A stretch of DNA of 14,128 nt. It comes from JBFXAM01 sp050184295. Lineage in GTDB: Bacteria; Planctomycetota; Phycisphaerae; UBA1845; Fen-1342. Under the pieces are notes generated by a model. That model saw nothing but the letters and a program-made list of their open reading frames with translations. It did not search any database and was not told the origin of the DNA. Shown here piece by piece: positions 7,101 to 13,903 of this stretch (the first letter of the stretch is position 1; every line of letters starts with the position of its first letter). Where the stretch lies: assembly GCA_050184295.1 (NCBI GenBank), contig JBFXAM010000119.1, positions 1-14,128 on the forward strand. The letters run 5' to 3'. Position numbers and translations under genes: made by a program.

Positions 7101-9158
7101 CTACGGTTCGTCCGAACGCACCGGCTCGGGCGGTCGGCTCAGGTTGAATCGAAACAGCGGGCTGGGGCTGGAACGCAACTCGACCGTAAGAAAGCCGCGC
7201 GGCGGCGCGTCGGCGGGGACTTCCTCGTGGTAAACGACGCGCTGCGCGATGCCGCCGAGGGCCGCGACGCGCCGCAACAGTTGAACCGGATCGACGAAGG
7301 GGATCGGGATGCGCCGCTCAGTGACGCGCCCGTCGCGCTCGATCAGCAGCCCGAACCAACGGGCGTCGTTTCGCGCCGCGAGGCCTTCCTGAATCTCACG
7401 CACGGGCTGGGTTGTCGCGAACCGCTGCCCGTTGCAGCCGACGATCAGGTCGCCGGAGCGGACCACGCCCGCGGCGGGCCCGTTCGCATCGACGACCTCG
7501 ACGCGCAGCCGCTTCTCATCGGCGACTTCCGTTCCGCGCACGCCGAGCCGCACGTTGCGACCGCCGGGCTGGCGCTGCCGCCACCACTCCTCACGGAGCG
7601 CGTGCGGCGCGTGCGTCTCGAGATAGCGCAGCCACATTCCGCCGAGATCAGCGATGGGACCGAGTTGCGTGCAGAACACGGTCTCGCTGTCCGACGCGAG
7701 CCGCCGACGCGGCAACTGGAGCACGCGGGCGAGCGTGTTCGCATCGTGGTGCCGCGCGACGACGATCTGCCGCAGCCAGTCGAGATGGGACGCGACGATC
7801 AGCACGTCGTCGTCGATCGCCCAGCACAATTGCAGCTCGCCGATCGCTCCGCCGTCCACGCCTTGCAACAGCACGCCCAGGTCGATCACTTCCGCCGAAA
7901 GGTCGCCCGCCGGACGCGTCACGGGCTGCGCCAGCAGCGGCGTGCCCCACTGGAGCGACAGCAGGTTGTACGCCGAGAGCGACGACCGCAGCAGCGTTCC
8001 CAGGACGCCTTGCGCCGCATCCGGATCGCGCGTCGAGAGCAGCAGCGCGAGCGCCGGCGTCGGCGGAGCCGCCACCGGCCGACCGACCGGCTCCACCACG
8101 CCCACCGCGATCGCCGCTGACCCCTCGAACGAATCGACCAGCCGCGAGATCGTCCCCGACTTCTCCTGCAACGCGAACGCCAGCCGCAGCACGTTACGCT
8201 CCGGCAGGCGATTGACGGCGGCGACGAGATTCGTGTAGTCGAGGATTCCCGACCACGCGAACAGCGTCCGCTCCGGAAGCCGCTCGACGAGGCGCGCGAC
8301 GCGCGGCTCGGGCGCCTTGGGCCGCTGCGGCCCGTTGCCCACCAGCGTGAAGTGCAGCAGCCGATCCTCGCGCTGCATCGCCAGCAGCACGCGGTCGGCG
8401 CCGCGCAGCGGTCCGGGCAGCGCGGCGACCTCGCGCTCGCGCGCCGCGCGGGTGGTCGGCTGGGTCGAGCTCGAGCCGCCGCCGGCGCCGTTGATCCGCG
8501 CAAAAAGCAGCCCGTCGGGGGTTGAAGGAGCGCGCGCCAGCAACGCGCGGTATTCCTCGTCGGACGCCAGACTCGTCGGCGGCGCCGGCTCCGCCAGACG
8601 CAGCGTGCGCGGGAACGCGCCATCCGCGGCCGACACATCGCCGAACAGCAGCACGTCGCCGAGCTGCGCCGCGCCCACGCCGTTGCGCAGTTGATAAACC
8701 GACACACGCTCGCTGAGCGGCAGCGGGCGCGCTTCCCAGCGCTGCAACAGCTCGCGCGGCCCCGCGCCGCGCGGGCGACACAGGAGCACGGCGTCCTGCG
8801 CCCGGCCGGGCGCGTCGCCGACGAACGCGACGCCGTCGGCAAACAGCGTGCGGATCGCCTCGGCCGGATCCATGCCGATCGCGTGACGGATCTGCGCCCG
8901 CCACTGCTCGACCTCGCCGGCGTTGGCAGGCTGCCCCGCGAGATCGGCCAGCGTCAGCCAGACCTGTTCGTCCGTCAGAGCGATGAGCAGGTCGTCGGCG
9001 CCGCGCATCTCGACAAAGAGCCCGGCGTCCGCGGGCACGAATGCCGCGAGCGAATCGCCGGCCCGTGCGGGCGCGCTCCACACACCGGCCAGCAGGCCCA
9101 GCCCTGCCATCGTCCATGTACGTCGATTCGGCAACACGCGTTTGTCAACCTGGCGCAC
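7101..9158 (-). CDS. Exported protein with C-terminal PDZ domain, function unknown
   Basis: 685 residues from a GTG at 9158-9156 with GGAGG 5 nt upstream, much better than the later ATG at codon 17. Residues 1-33 form a signal peptide (KR and NRR, then MAGLGLLAGVWSAPARA), so the protein is exported. The mature part opens with FVPADAGLFVEMRGADDLL (40-58), which resembles the start of DUF3352-like planctomycete proteins; this comparison is from memory. The middle (60-540) is a long mixed domain without a recognisable motif and with no protease catalytic triad that I can see. Residues about 545-622 look like a PDZ domain (GPAAGVVRSGDLIVGCNGQR, then VTERRIPIP). By inference it is a periplasmic binding or regulatory protein. 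It lies 108 bp after the anti-sigma gene in the same direction, so it may belong to that regulon. Confidence 0.85.
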   Translation of the reverse strand: MRQVDKRVLPNRRTWTMAGLGLLAGVWSAPARAGDSLAAFVPADAGLFVEMRGADDLLIALTDEQVWLTLADLAGQPANAGEVEQWRAQIRHAIGMDPAEAIRTLFADGVAFVGDAPGRAQDAVLLCRPRGAGPRELLQRWEARPLPLSERVSVYQLRNGVGAAQLGDVLLFGDVSAADGAFPRTLRLAEPAPPTSLASDEEYRALLARAPSTPDGLLFARINGAGGGSSSTQPTTRAAREREVAALPGPLRGADRVLLAMQREDRLLHFTLVGNGPQRPKAPEPRVARLVERLPERTLFAWSGILDYTNLVAAVNRLPERNVLRLAFALQEKSGTISRLVDSFEGSAAIAVGVVEPVGRPVAAPPTPALALLLSTRDPDAAQGVLGTLLRSSLSAYNLLSLQWGTPLLAQPVTRPAGDLSAEVIDLGVLLQGVDGGAIGELQLCWAIDDDVLIVASHLDWLRQIVVARHHDANTLARVLQLPRRRLASDSETVFCTQLGPIADLGGMWLRYLETHAPHALREEWWRQRQPGGRNVRLGVRGTEVADEKRLRVEVVDANGPAAGVVRSGDLIVGCNGQRFATTQPVREIQEGLAARNDARWFGLLIERDGRVTERRIPIPFVDPVQLLRRVAALGGIAQRVVYHEEVPADAPPRGFLTVELRSSPSPLFRFNLSRPPEPVRSDEP

Positions 9159-9205
9159 GAGCGCCTCCGCGGCGGGTCGCGCCCCGGTCGGGTCTACGAT
9201 TTCGA

Positions 9206-9224
9206 CCGGCGGAACCGCCGCCGG
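9206..9224. repeat. Small GC hairpin between the anti-sigma and PDZ-protein genes
   Basis: A perfect 7-bp inverted repeat, CCGGCGG and CCGCCGG around AACCG, in the 108-bp gap. No T-run follows on either strand. It could weaken read-through or be incidental in GC-rich DNA. Confidence 0.3.
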
Positions 9225-9266
9225 GCGGAGAGGTCGCGCTAGCGAACCGGATCGCTCGCGGTGGGA

Positions 9267-9926
9267 CTACAGCGCATATTGATCGGAGTCGCCGGGCGTC
9301 GGCTCGTCGGACTCGTGGGCGGCCGGCAGGAACGCCTCGAACAGGCCGCTCAGCGGATTGCTGGTCGTGAGGCTGGTGGAGGCGCGGGCCACGTCGTCCG
9401 ACACGGTGATGCTCAGCGGGTAGCGTGCAAGCTGCCCGAGATCGTTGGCGAATCCGCTCCGCGCCGCCTCGACGCGCCGCCACAAGTAGTCCGAAAGATC
9501 GACCGGATCCATGCGCGCCAGGTCGATCGTCGCGGGGGGCGTCGGTTCGCCGCCGGGCTGGTTCGGCGCCGGGCTGTGCGTGCGACCCGACCACAGAAGC
9601 CCCGCCGCGAGCACCACGACCGCCGCGTTCGCCAGGCTCAGCGCCCGCCACGGAACGCGGCGCGGCCCCGCCACGCGGGATCGAGCGAGCGTGGACATCA
9701 ATCGATCGGAGAAATCCGCGGAGAGCGCGGGCGTGCGGCGGTCATTGGCGAGCACGTGTTCGCATGCTTCTGCCAACGCGAGCGACTGCTGACAGCGGCG
9801 GCAGCGCAGCCGATGTGCGTCGAACTCGAGTCGCAGCGTGCCGGACAACTGCCCGTCGAGATAGGCGTCTGACAGATTTTCCCATTCCGCGCAGTTCATG
9901 GATCTCGAATCGCTTTCCGCGTTCAT
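9267..9926 (-). CDS. ZAS-type anti-sigma factor (zinc-finger, one membrane span)
   Basis: 219 residues. ATG 9926-9924 overlaps the sigma stop codon as ATGA, so this start is preferred; a second ATG at codon 10 (MNCAEW) would also keep the domain. The N-terminal cytoplasmic part carries the zinc anti-sigma signature: Cys12, then His38-x3-Cys42-x2-Cys45 (HRLRCRRC). One membrane helix lies at about 95-113 (LSLANAAVVVLAAGLLW). The remaining 105 residues are periplasmic, Pro-rich at first, with no motif I recognise. Members bind and hold their ECF sigma factor until an envelope signal, often proteolysis or zinc/redox change, releases it. Its target should be the sigma factor encoded directly upstream. 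Confidence 0.92.
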   Translation of the reverse strand: MNAESDSRSMNCAEWENLSDAYLDGQLSGTLRLEFDAHRLRCRRCQQSLALAEACEHVLANDRRTPALSADFSDRLMSTLARSRVAGPRRVPWRALSLANAAVVVLAAGLLWSGRTHSPAPNQPGGEPTPPATIDLARMDPVDLSDYLWRRVEAARSGFANDLGQLARYPLSITVSDDVARASTSLTTSNPLSGLFEAFLPAAHESDEPTPGDSDQYAL

Positions 9927-10522
9927 CCGCAACGAGCGTTGCGGGCGATTTCCGCCGGCGTCCAGGCCGCGGCCAGCTCGGCGCTCAGGTGCTGTCGGAG
10001 CTTCTCGCGCGCCCGGTGCAGGTGGCTTTTGACGGTCACGACCGGTACGTCGAGGATCTGGCCGATCTCCTGGCAGCTCTTGTTTTCTCGATAGAAGAGC
10101 AGCACGGCGCTCTTCTGCACGATCGTCAGCCGGTCGACCGCCGCCCACACTTCGTCGCGCACGCGCCGCGCCTGCTCCGTGCCGGCGAGCGCGTCCGGGA
10201 TTTCCTCGTCGTCGCCGCTCATCCGCGAAAAGTCGACGTCGCCCGAGAGCGCCCGCCGCTTGCGCAGGTGATTCATGCTCAGCCGATACGCGATCGTGAA
10301 GAGCCAGGTGCTGAACGCGTACTCGCGTGAGTAGCTGGCGAGCGACTCATACGCCTTCGCGAACGCCGACTGGCAGATGTCCTCCGCCTCGTGGTGATCC
10401 CGCACCACGCGCCACACGAACGCGAACAAGCGCTCCTTGTAGGCGTCGACGAGCCCGCGAAACGACTCCGCGTGTCCGCGGATCGCGCGCCCGATCAACC
10501 GCAGTTCTTCATCTCTCGACAT
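9923..10522 (-). CDS. ECF-family RNA polymerase sigma factor (RpoE-like)
   Basis: 199 residues from ATG 10522-10520, with GGAG 6 nt upstream. Region 2 spans about residues 20-85: RLFAFVWRVVRDHHEAEDIC (core binding), then FSTWLFTIAYRLSMNHLRKR (-10 recognition). Region 4 spans about 128-178: VDRLTIVQKSAVLLFYRENK and the helix-turn-helix EIGQILDVPVVTVKSHLHRA. There is no region 3 and no added C-terminal domain beyond about 20 residues, so it is a classic ECF factor. The overlap with the anti-sigma gene ties the two together in expression. It likely directs transcription of an envelope-related regulon. A candidate promoter with an ECF-type AAC motif lies upstream, which suggests autoregulation. 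Confidence 0.95.
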   Translation of the reverse strand: MSRDEELRLIGRAIRGHAESFRGLVDAYKERLFAFVWRVVRDHHEAEDICQSAFAKAYESLASYSREYAFSTWLFTIAYRLSMNHLRKRRALSGDVDFSRMSGDDEEIPDALAGTEQARRVRDEVWAAVDRLTIVQKSAVLLFYRENKSCQEIGQILDVPVVTVKSHLHRAREKLRQHLSAELAAAWTPAEIARNARCG

Positions 10523-10570
10523 CTACCGCTCCGCGAGTCTCGCGTCGCGAATCATGCTCGATTCGCTCTC

Positions 10571-10598
10571 TTATACTATCGCATCATGGGCAAGTTGC
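10571..10598 (-). promoter_or_regulatory. Candidate ECF-type promoter of the sigma/anti-sigma genes
   Basis: Minus strand: GCAACTT (10598-10592), 16-bp spacer, TATAA (10575-10571). The -35 box shares the AACTT core of RpoE-type promoters and is a poor sigma-70 -35. It would give a leader of about 40 nt. The same bases carry TATACT on the plus strand (10572-10577), which could serve smpB but lacks a -35 match. Confidence 0.3.
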
Positions 10599-10747
10599 GG
10601 CAGAATCGGGCGGTGGCTCGCCGATGACCCGGATTGACCCGGGCATCGTTATCGGGCCTACATCGCGGCCGCGGACGACCTCGCGCCTCCCGGCGTGACG
10701 GGTCGGAGAGTGCCAGGACCGCCGCTGCAAGCTTAGGATAGGCGATC

Positions 10748-11218
10748 ATGACTTCCAAGAAGTCGGGCCGACCGCCGCCGACGATTCAGAACAAGAAAGC
10801 CCGCTTCCACTTCGAAGTGCTCGAGAAGGTCGAGGCCGGAATCGTTCTAACCGGCAGTGAAGTCAAAAGCTTGCGCGCTGGGCAGGCGTCGCTCGAAGAA
10901 GCCTACGCACGGCTCCGCAGCAGCGAACTCATGCTCATCGGATGCAACATATCTCCTTATCCCATGGCGGGTTACGCACAACACGCACCCACTCGCGAAC
11001 GCAAGCTGCTGCTCCATCGCCGCGAGATCCGCAAGTTCGAAACCAAGGTGACCCAGCGCGGCTTCACGCTCGTGCCGCTGTCGATCTACTTCAACGCACG
11101 CGGACTGGTGAAACTGGAGATCGCGCTGGCGCGCGGCAAGGTCGCGGCCGACAAACGCCAGGACTTGAAGAAGCGCGACGCGCAGCGCCAGATCGACCGC
11201 GCAATGCGCCGCCGCTGA
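10748..11218 (+). CDS. smpB: SsrA-binding protein SmpB
   Basis: 156 residues, a normal length, from ATG 10748 with AGGATAGG upstream. SmpB binds tmRNA and, with it, rescues ribosomes stalled on broken mRNAs. Conserved stretches are all present: NKKARFHFEVLEKVEAGIVL (residues 15-34), TGSEVKSLRAGQASLEEAYA (35-54), ISPYPMAGYAQHAPTRERKL, LLHRREI, and GFTLVPLSIYFNARGLVKLE. The C-terminal tail is basic (DKRQDLKKRDAQRQIDRAMR), as needed to enter the mRNA channel. The tmRNA gene itself is not in this window. The gene stands alone; the gap upstream is shared with the divergent sigma factor gene. Confidence 0.98.
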   Translation: MTSKKSGRPPPTIQNKKARFHFEVLEKVEAGIVLTGSEVKSLRAGQASLEEAYARLRSSELMLIGCNISPYPMAGYAQHAPTRERKLLLHRREIRKFETKVTQRGFTLVPLSIYFNARGLVKLEIALARGKVAADKRQDLKKRDAQRQIDRAMRRR

Positions 11219-11227
11219 CACGCCGTT

Positions 11228-11256
11228 GCGCGCCGCCGATGCGCCCGGCGGCGCGC
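11228..11256. terminator. Perfect GC-rich hairpin between convergent genes, likely bidirectional terminator
   Basis: An 11-bp perfect stem (GCGCGCCGCCG and CGGCGGCGCGC) with the 7-nt loop ATGCGCC, 10 bp after the smpB stop and 23 bp after the stop of the opposing gene. No T-run follows on either strand, so it is not a canonical intrinsic terminator; the position and stem strength are the argument. Confidence 0.5.
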
Positions 11257-11278
11257 GAGAAAGGCCCGTTTCGCCGCG

Positions 11279-12016
11279 CTACTTGAGATAAACCAGCGCG
11301 AGAGTTGTCGCGACGGCGGCGAGCGCACACACCCCGAGCACAGCGGCGATCGTGATGAGCACGACCAGCCGGCGACTCTGCTCGCGCAGAACGCCCGAAA
11401 TGGCCTGCATGTGCTCGCGATCCGCGCTCTGCATCTGTCGCAACGCATCCACCTGCGCCCGACTCGAGTGATTCAGGCCGTCGACCGCGCCGCCGAAGCG
11501 CCCGAGCGAATCGGCAAGAGCGGCGTCGGTGGCCTGCGATTTTTCGAGTTGGCGCGCAACGCTGCGCATCGCGTCGGCCTGGCTCTGAAACGCGGTGGGC
11601 ATCTGGGCGAGCGTGCTGGAGATTTTCGCCGCCTGTTGGTTGGTCACGTCGACGTGTGACGCAATCGCGCGCACAAACTCGCCCTGCGTGCGCTGCGCGT
11701 CGCCGAGCTGTTCGAGGATTCCCGCGACGCGGTGAACCGATGCCGACAGCTCCTCCGAGCGCTGATCCTGCTGGCGGAAGTGCTGCTCGAGCGCGTCGAG
11801 CACCTGCTCCACGCGGGCCACACGATCGCGCGATGACGTGACGCCCGAACGTGCCCAGCGCATGAGCGACGACTCGGCGCGCGGCAGCGCGTCGGTGTGG
11901 GTGGATCCCTGCGCGGGGAAAACACCCGAGTCGCCGCCGTCGGCGCGCGGTCCGCCGTTGTGGTCCGTTCGGAAGAGGCCGCTGATGCGTTGAAAGATCG
12001 ACGCGTGGTGTGACAT
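11279..12016 (-). CDS. Tail-anchored coiled-coil protein of unknown function
   Basis: 245 residues from ATG 12016-12014, with GGAG 8 nt upstream. No family recognised. Residues 1-55 are polar and Gly-rich, probably disordered. Residues about 62-215 are almost all helical, rich in Q, A, S, E and R with heptad-like hydrophobic spacing (VEQVLDALEQHFRQQDQRSE; AISGVLREQSRR), so a long coiled coil is likely. Residues 217-243 form one hydrophobic span (LVVLITIAAVLGVCALAAVA) with only LK or so after it: a tail anchor with the coil in the cytoplasm. There is no signal peptide. The coil resembles the signalling helices of chemoreceptors in composition, but no HAMP domain or receptor hairpin tip is visible. 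A role as membrane-tethered scaffold is an inference. Confidence 0.85.
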   Translation of the reverse strand: MSHHASIFQRISGLFRTDHNGGPRADGGDSGVFPAQGSTHTDALPRAESSLMRWARSGVTSSRDRVARVEQVLDALEQHFRQQDQRSEELSASVHRVAGILEQLGDAQRTQGEFVRAIASHVDVTNQQAAKISSTLAQMPTAFQSQADAMRSVARQLEKSQATDAALADSLGRFGGAVDGLNHSSRAQVDALRQMQSADREHMQAISGVLREQSRRLVVLITIAAVLGVCALAAVATTLALVYLK

Positions 12017-12064
12017 GGCGCTGGCTCCGTCGAAGGGTGCGCGTCCATCCGTGGACTGCCGGCC

Positions 12065-12093
12065 ATTATAGGACGGCGGCGCTGGCCGCTGAA
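12065..12093 (-). promoter_or_regulatory. Candidate promoter of the coiled-coil gene
   Basis: Minus strand: TTCAGC (12093-12088), 17-bp spacer, then TATAAT (12070-12065), a perfect -10 box in GC-rich DNA, about 49 bp before the ATG. The -35 box is weak (3/6). Confidence 0.5.
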
Positions 12094-12231
12094 GAGAATT
12101 CCACGGAGATCCAACGGGAACCCGGCCAAGCGTGCCGCGTGCCGAATTCGCCGCGTTCTGGCTTCCGTCGCGTGCGGCCCCGGGCGCGTCGCGCGTGGAT
12201 CGGGCTGGCGACGGGCCGCGCGGAGCAAACG

Positions 12232-12243
12232 GGTTTGCAAACC
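12232..12243. promoter_or_regulatory. 12-bp perfect palindrome, possible operator
   Basis: GGTTTGCAAACC reads the same on both strands, and the preceding CAAAC can also pair with its left half. It lies 16 bp before the candidate -35 box of the zinc-ribbon gene, where a dimeric regulator could bind. No regulator gene is adjacent. Confidence 0.3.
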
Positions 12244-12258
12244 GGTCGCGCTTCGCGC

Positions 12259-12287
12259 TTGCTTCGCATCTCGGCGCAGACTATCGT
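12259..12287 (+). promoter_or_regulatory. Candidate promoter of the zinc-ribbon/prepilin pair
   Basis: TTGCTT (12259-12264), 17-bp spacer, TATCGT (12282-12287), matching 3/6 and 4/6. Transcription would start near 12294, which fits a GTG start at 12327 and not the longer frame from 12132. Confidence 0.3.
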
Positions 12288-12326
12288 CAACTCATCCGAC
12301 AGTACGAGGGCCGCGCCGCAGATCCT

Positions 12327-12692
12327 GTGAAACCGATCGTCTGGACCGTCATTCTGTCCATCGTCATCGCGGCCGCGGGCCTGCGACTCTGGTGGTTCTA
12401 CGCCGCGCAGCCCAGCGCCGGCCAGCCGATCGAGCGGCCCGCGCCGATCGCGTGTGCCGCGTGCGGCAAGTCGTACGTGGGCCTGCTCGGTCGCGAGCCG
12501 ACCCGCTGCCGCGCGTGCAATCAGCGGAATGCGTGGCAGGCGCTGCAATGCGCCGCCCCGCGTTGCGGCATGGTCTTTGCGTGGGTGCGCGACCCGTCGG
12601 CAACCCCGGCGGAGATGGCGCCGCCGCGCTGCCCGAAGTGCGGCGGCGGCGAGGCGCGGGAACCTGCGCCGGAGGCCTTGACCGACCACTGA
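12327..12692 (+). CDS. Small membrane protein with zinc-ribbon-like cysteine pairs
   Basis: 121 residues from GTG 12327. The frame extends back to a GTG at 12132 (186 residues), but the extra part has weaker codon bias and precedes the membrane segment, so I prefer the short form; Shine-Dalgarno evidence is poor for both. Residues 4-26 form one membrane helix (IVWTVILSIVIAAAGLRLWW). The soluble rest has four cysteine pairs: Cys43-x2-Cys46, Cys61-x2-Cys64, Cys75-x4-Cys80 and Cys102-x2-Cys105 (CPKCGGG). These could form two zinc ribbons. No known family identified. The prepilin-like gene begins 17 bp after its stop, so they are probably one operon; a role in pilin or pseudopilin biogenesis is only a guess from this. 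Confidence 0.65.
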   Translation: MKPIVWTVILSIVIAAAGLRLWWFYAAQPSAGQPIERPAPIACAACGKSYVGLLGREPTRCRACNQRNAWQALQCAAPRCGMVFAWVRDPSATPAEMAPPRCPKCGGGEAREPAPEALTDH

Positions 12693-12709
12693 ATCGGAGG
12701 AACGCTGCG

Positions 12710-13591
12710 ATGAACGACCGTCCGCTGCGCCACCCGTCCGGCATGCGGCCGTGCGCGCCGAGCCGTACCCGATCCGATTTGCGCCACAGCGCCCGCCGCG
12801 GCTTCACACTGATCGAGTTGTTGGTGGTGGTCGCGATCATCGCGGTGCTGATCAGCATTCTGCTGCCGGCGTTGCAGGGAGCGCGCGATCAGTCGCAGCA
12901 ACTGCTGTGCCTGACGAATCTGCGCTCGATGGGTCAGGCCAGCGTACTTTACGCCGAGCAGAACCAGGACTGGATCATCCGGGCGGAGAACTACGAAGGC
13001 CAGTTGCACTTCAGCATGACGCTGCTGCACGGGCTGGCTTGGCAGGGGTCGCTGACCAACCTCTGGCCGCGATATTCGGGGCGCATCGAGCGCATTCTCA
13101 CGATCCTGCCGACGATCAAGCAGTTTCAGTGTCCGCGCTTTCCCAACCCGGCGCAGCCGCTCGACTACGTCGTCAGCGCGTTCGTCCCGATTTACACGTT
13201 GAACAACATTTCGCGGGACGTGCCCGGCGGCGGCGCGGGAAACGGCGGCGGACATGTCGCGGAGAACCAGACCGACGCCGACTCGGTGGACTTTTTCCGC
13301 ACAACCTCGTTCAGCAAGGTCAACCCGGCGGGCATCGCGCACCTGACCGAGGCGCACGCCAGCCTGCCGACCAACTCGGTCGGCCTGCACGACGTCTTCT
13401 TCACCTCGCAACTGCCGCTCGGGCTGCGCCCGCGCATCGCCAACGACCGGCGGCATCCGGGCGGAATCAACGTGCTGTTCTTCGACGGCAGCGCGCGGAC
13501 GATGAGCTTTCCGCAGGTGGATTCGGGCTGGCCGACGACGCTCGGCAGCCGGCTGCGCTGGTTTACGCGCATGCCGGACGGATACGAGTAG
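12710..13591 (+). CDS. Type IV prepilin-like protein with H-x9-DG motif
   Basis: 293 residues from ATG 12710, with GGAGG 9 nt upstream. A 31-residue basic leader (RHSARRG) ends at the prepilin peptidase site G31/F32, followed by FTLIELLVVVAIIAVLISIL with the conserved Glu at +5. The leader is long for a prepilin; an ATG at codon 12 would shorten it but lacks a ribosome site. The rest is a pseudopilin-like domain (LLCLTNLRSMGQASVLYAEQ) ending in the planctomycete H-x9-DG motif, HPGGINVLFFDG, near residues 257-268. Planctomycete genomes carry many such genes; they are thought to be processed by the type II secretion/type IV pilus machinery, but their roles are mostly unknown. It follows the zinc-ribbon gene in an apparent operon. 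Confidence 0.93.
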   Translation: MNDRPLRHPSGMRPCAPSRTRSDLRHSARRGFTLIELLVVVAIIAVLISILLPALQGARDQSQQLLCLTNLRSMGQASVLYAEQNQDWIIRAENYEGQLHFSMTLLHGLAWQGSLTNLWPRYSGRIERILTILPTIKQFQCPRFPNPAQPLDYVVSAFVPIYTLNNISRDVPGGGAGNGGGHVAENQTDADSVDFFRTTSFSKVNPAGIAHLTEAHASLPTNSVGLHDVFFTSQLPLGLRPRIANDRRHPGGINVLFFDGSARTMSFPQVDSGWPTTLGSRLRWFTRMPDGYE

Positions 13592-13687
13592 CAGTCCGCG
13601 CCCCGACCGCTCCGGGCGGGCCACGAAGCGTGCCGCGCACAGCCGCGCGACCGCGATCCGCGAATCGGGCAGCGTGAATGCGTTGCC

Positions 13688-13719
13688 ATCAGAGCCGCGG
13701 GCGCAAGCCCGCGATTCCG
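13688..13719 (+). repeat. Palindromic repeat, copy 1
   Basis: Contains the hairpin CGCGGGC-GCAA-GCCCGCG at 13696-13713. Bases 13688-13715 are the exact reverse complement of copy 3 (28 of 28), and 13700-13719 the exact reverse complement of copy 2 (20 of 20). It resembles dispersed REP-like elements placed after genes. Confidence 0.85.
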
Positions 13720-13760
13720 GTCGTTGAGCGGCCTGAGGCGCCGGCGTCTCTCGTGCGCAT

Positions 13761-13780
13761 CGGAATCGCGGGCTTGCGCC
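13761..13780 (-). repeat. Palindromic repeat, copy 2 (partial)
   Basis: A 20-bp copy matching the reverse complement of 13700-13719. It stops after CTTGCGCC, so the second arm of the palindrome and the AGAGCC-side flank are missing and no full hairpin can form. Confidence 0.8.
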
Positions 13781-13850
13781 AACCACTCATGCCACGCGAC
13801 GACGCCAGTCGCAAGCTGCTGCGCGCCGCTCACGGCGTCCGTCTGACGAA

Positions 13851-13878
13851 ATCGCGGGCTTGCGCCCGCGGCTCTGAT
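13851..13878 (-). repeat. Palindromic repeat, copy 3
   Basis: A full copy in inverted orientation to copy 1, with the core CGCGGGC-TTGC-GCCCGCG. Copies 1 and 3 could pair with each other over 28 bp as well as each fold on itself. Confidence 0.85.
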
Positions 13879-13903
13879 TTTCGCACCCCATTTCGTGCGG
13901 CGC

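Larger units (their letters stand above)
12017..12326. other. Divergent intergenic region with promoters on both strands
   Basis: Between the coiled-coil gene and the zinc-ribbon gene. A frame on the plus strand is open from 12132, but its third positions are much less GC-biased than in the downstream gene and its translation looks random, so I treat it as non-coding. It holds candidate promoters on both strands and a 12-bp palindrome at 12232-12243. Confidence 0.5.

Noticed and set aside
6633..8120. Plus-strand 495-codon open frame
   Set aside because: Spans the antisense of two real genes and the gap between them; no motif.
10634..10663. TTGACC-based promoter for smpB
   Set aside because: The -35 box is good but no acceptable -10 box lies 16-19 bp downstream.
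12521..13786. Minus-strand 421-codon open frame
   Set aside because: Antisense to the prepilin-like gene and running into the repeat region; Arg- and Ala-rich.
13688..13878. CRISPR array
   Set aside because: Only three copies, in mixed orientation, with unequal spacing and one truncated; no cas gene nearby.
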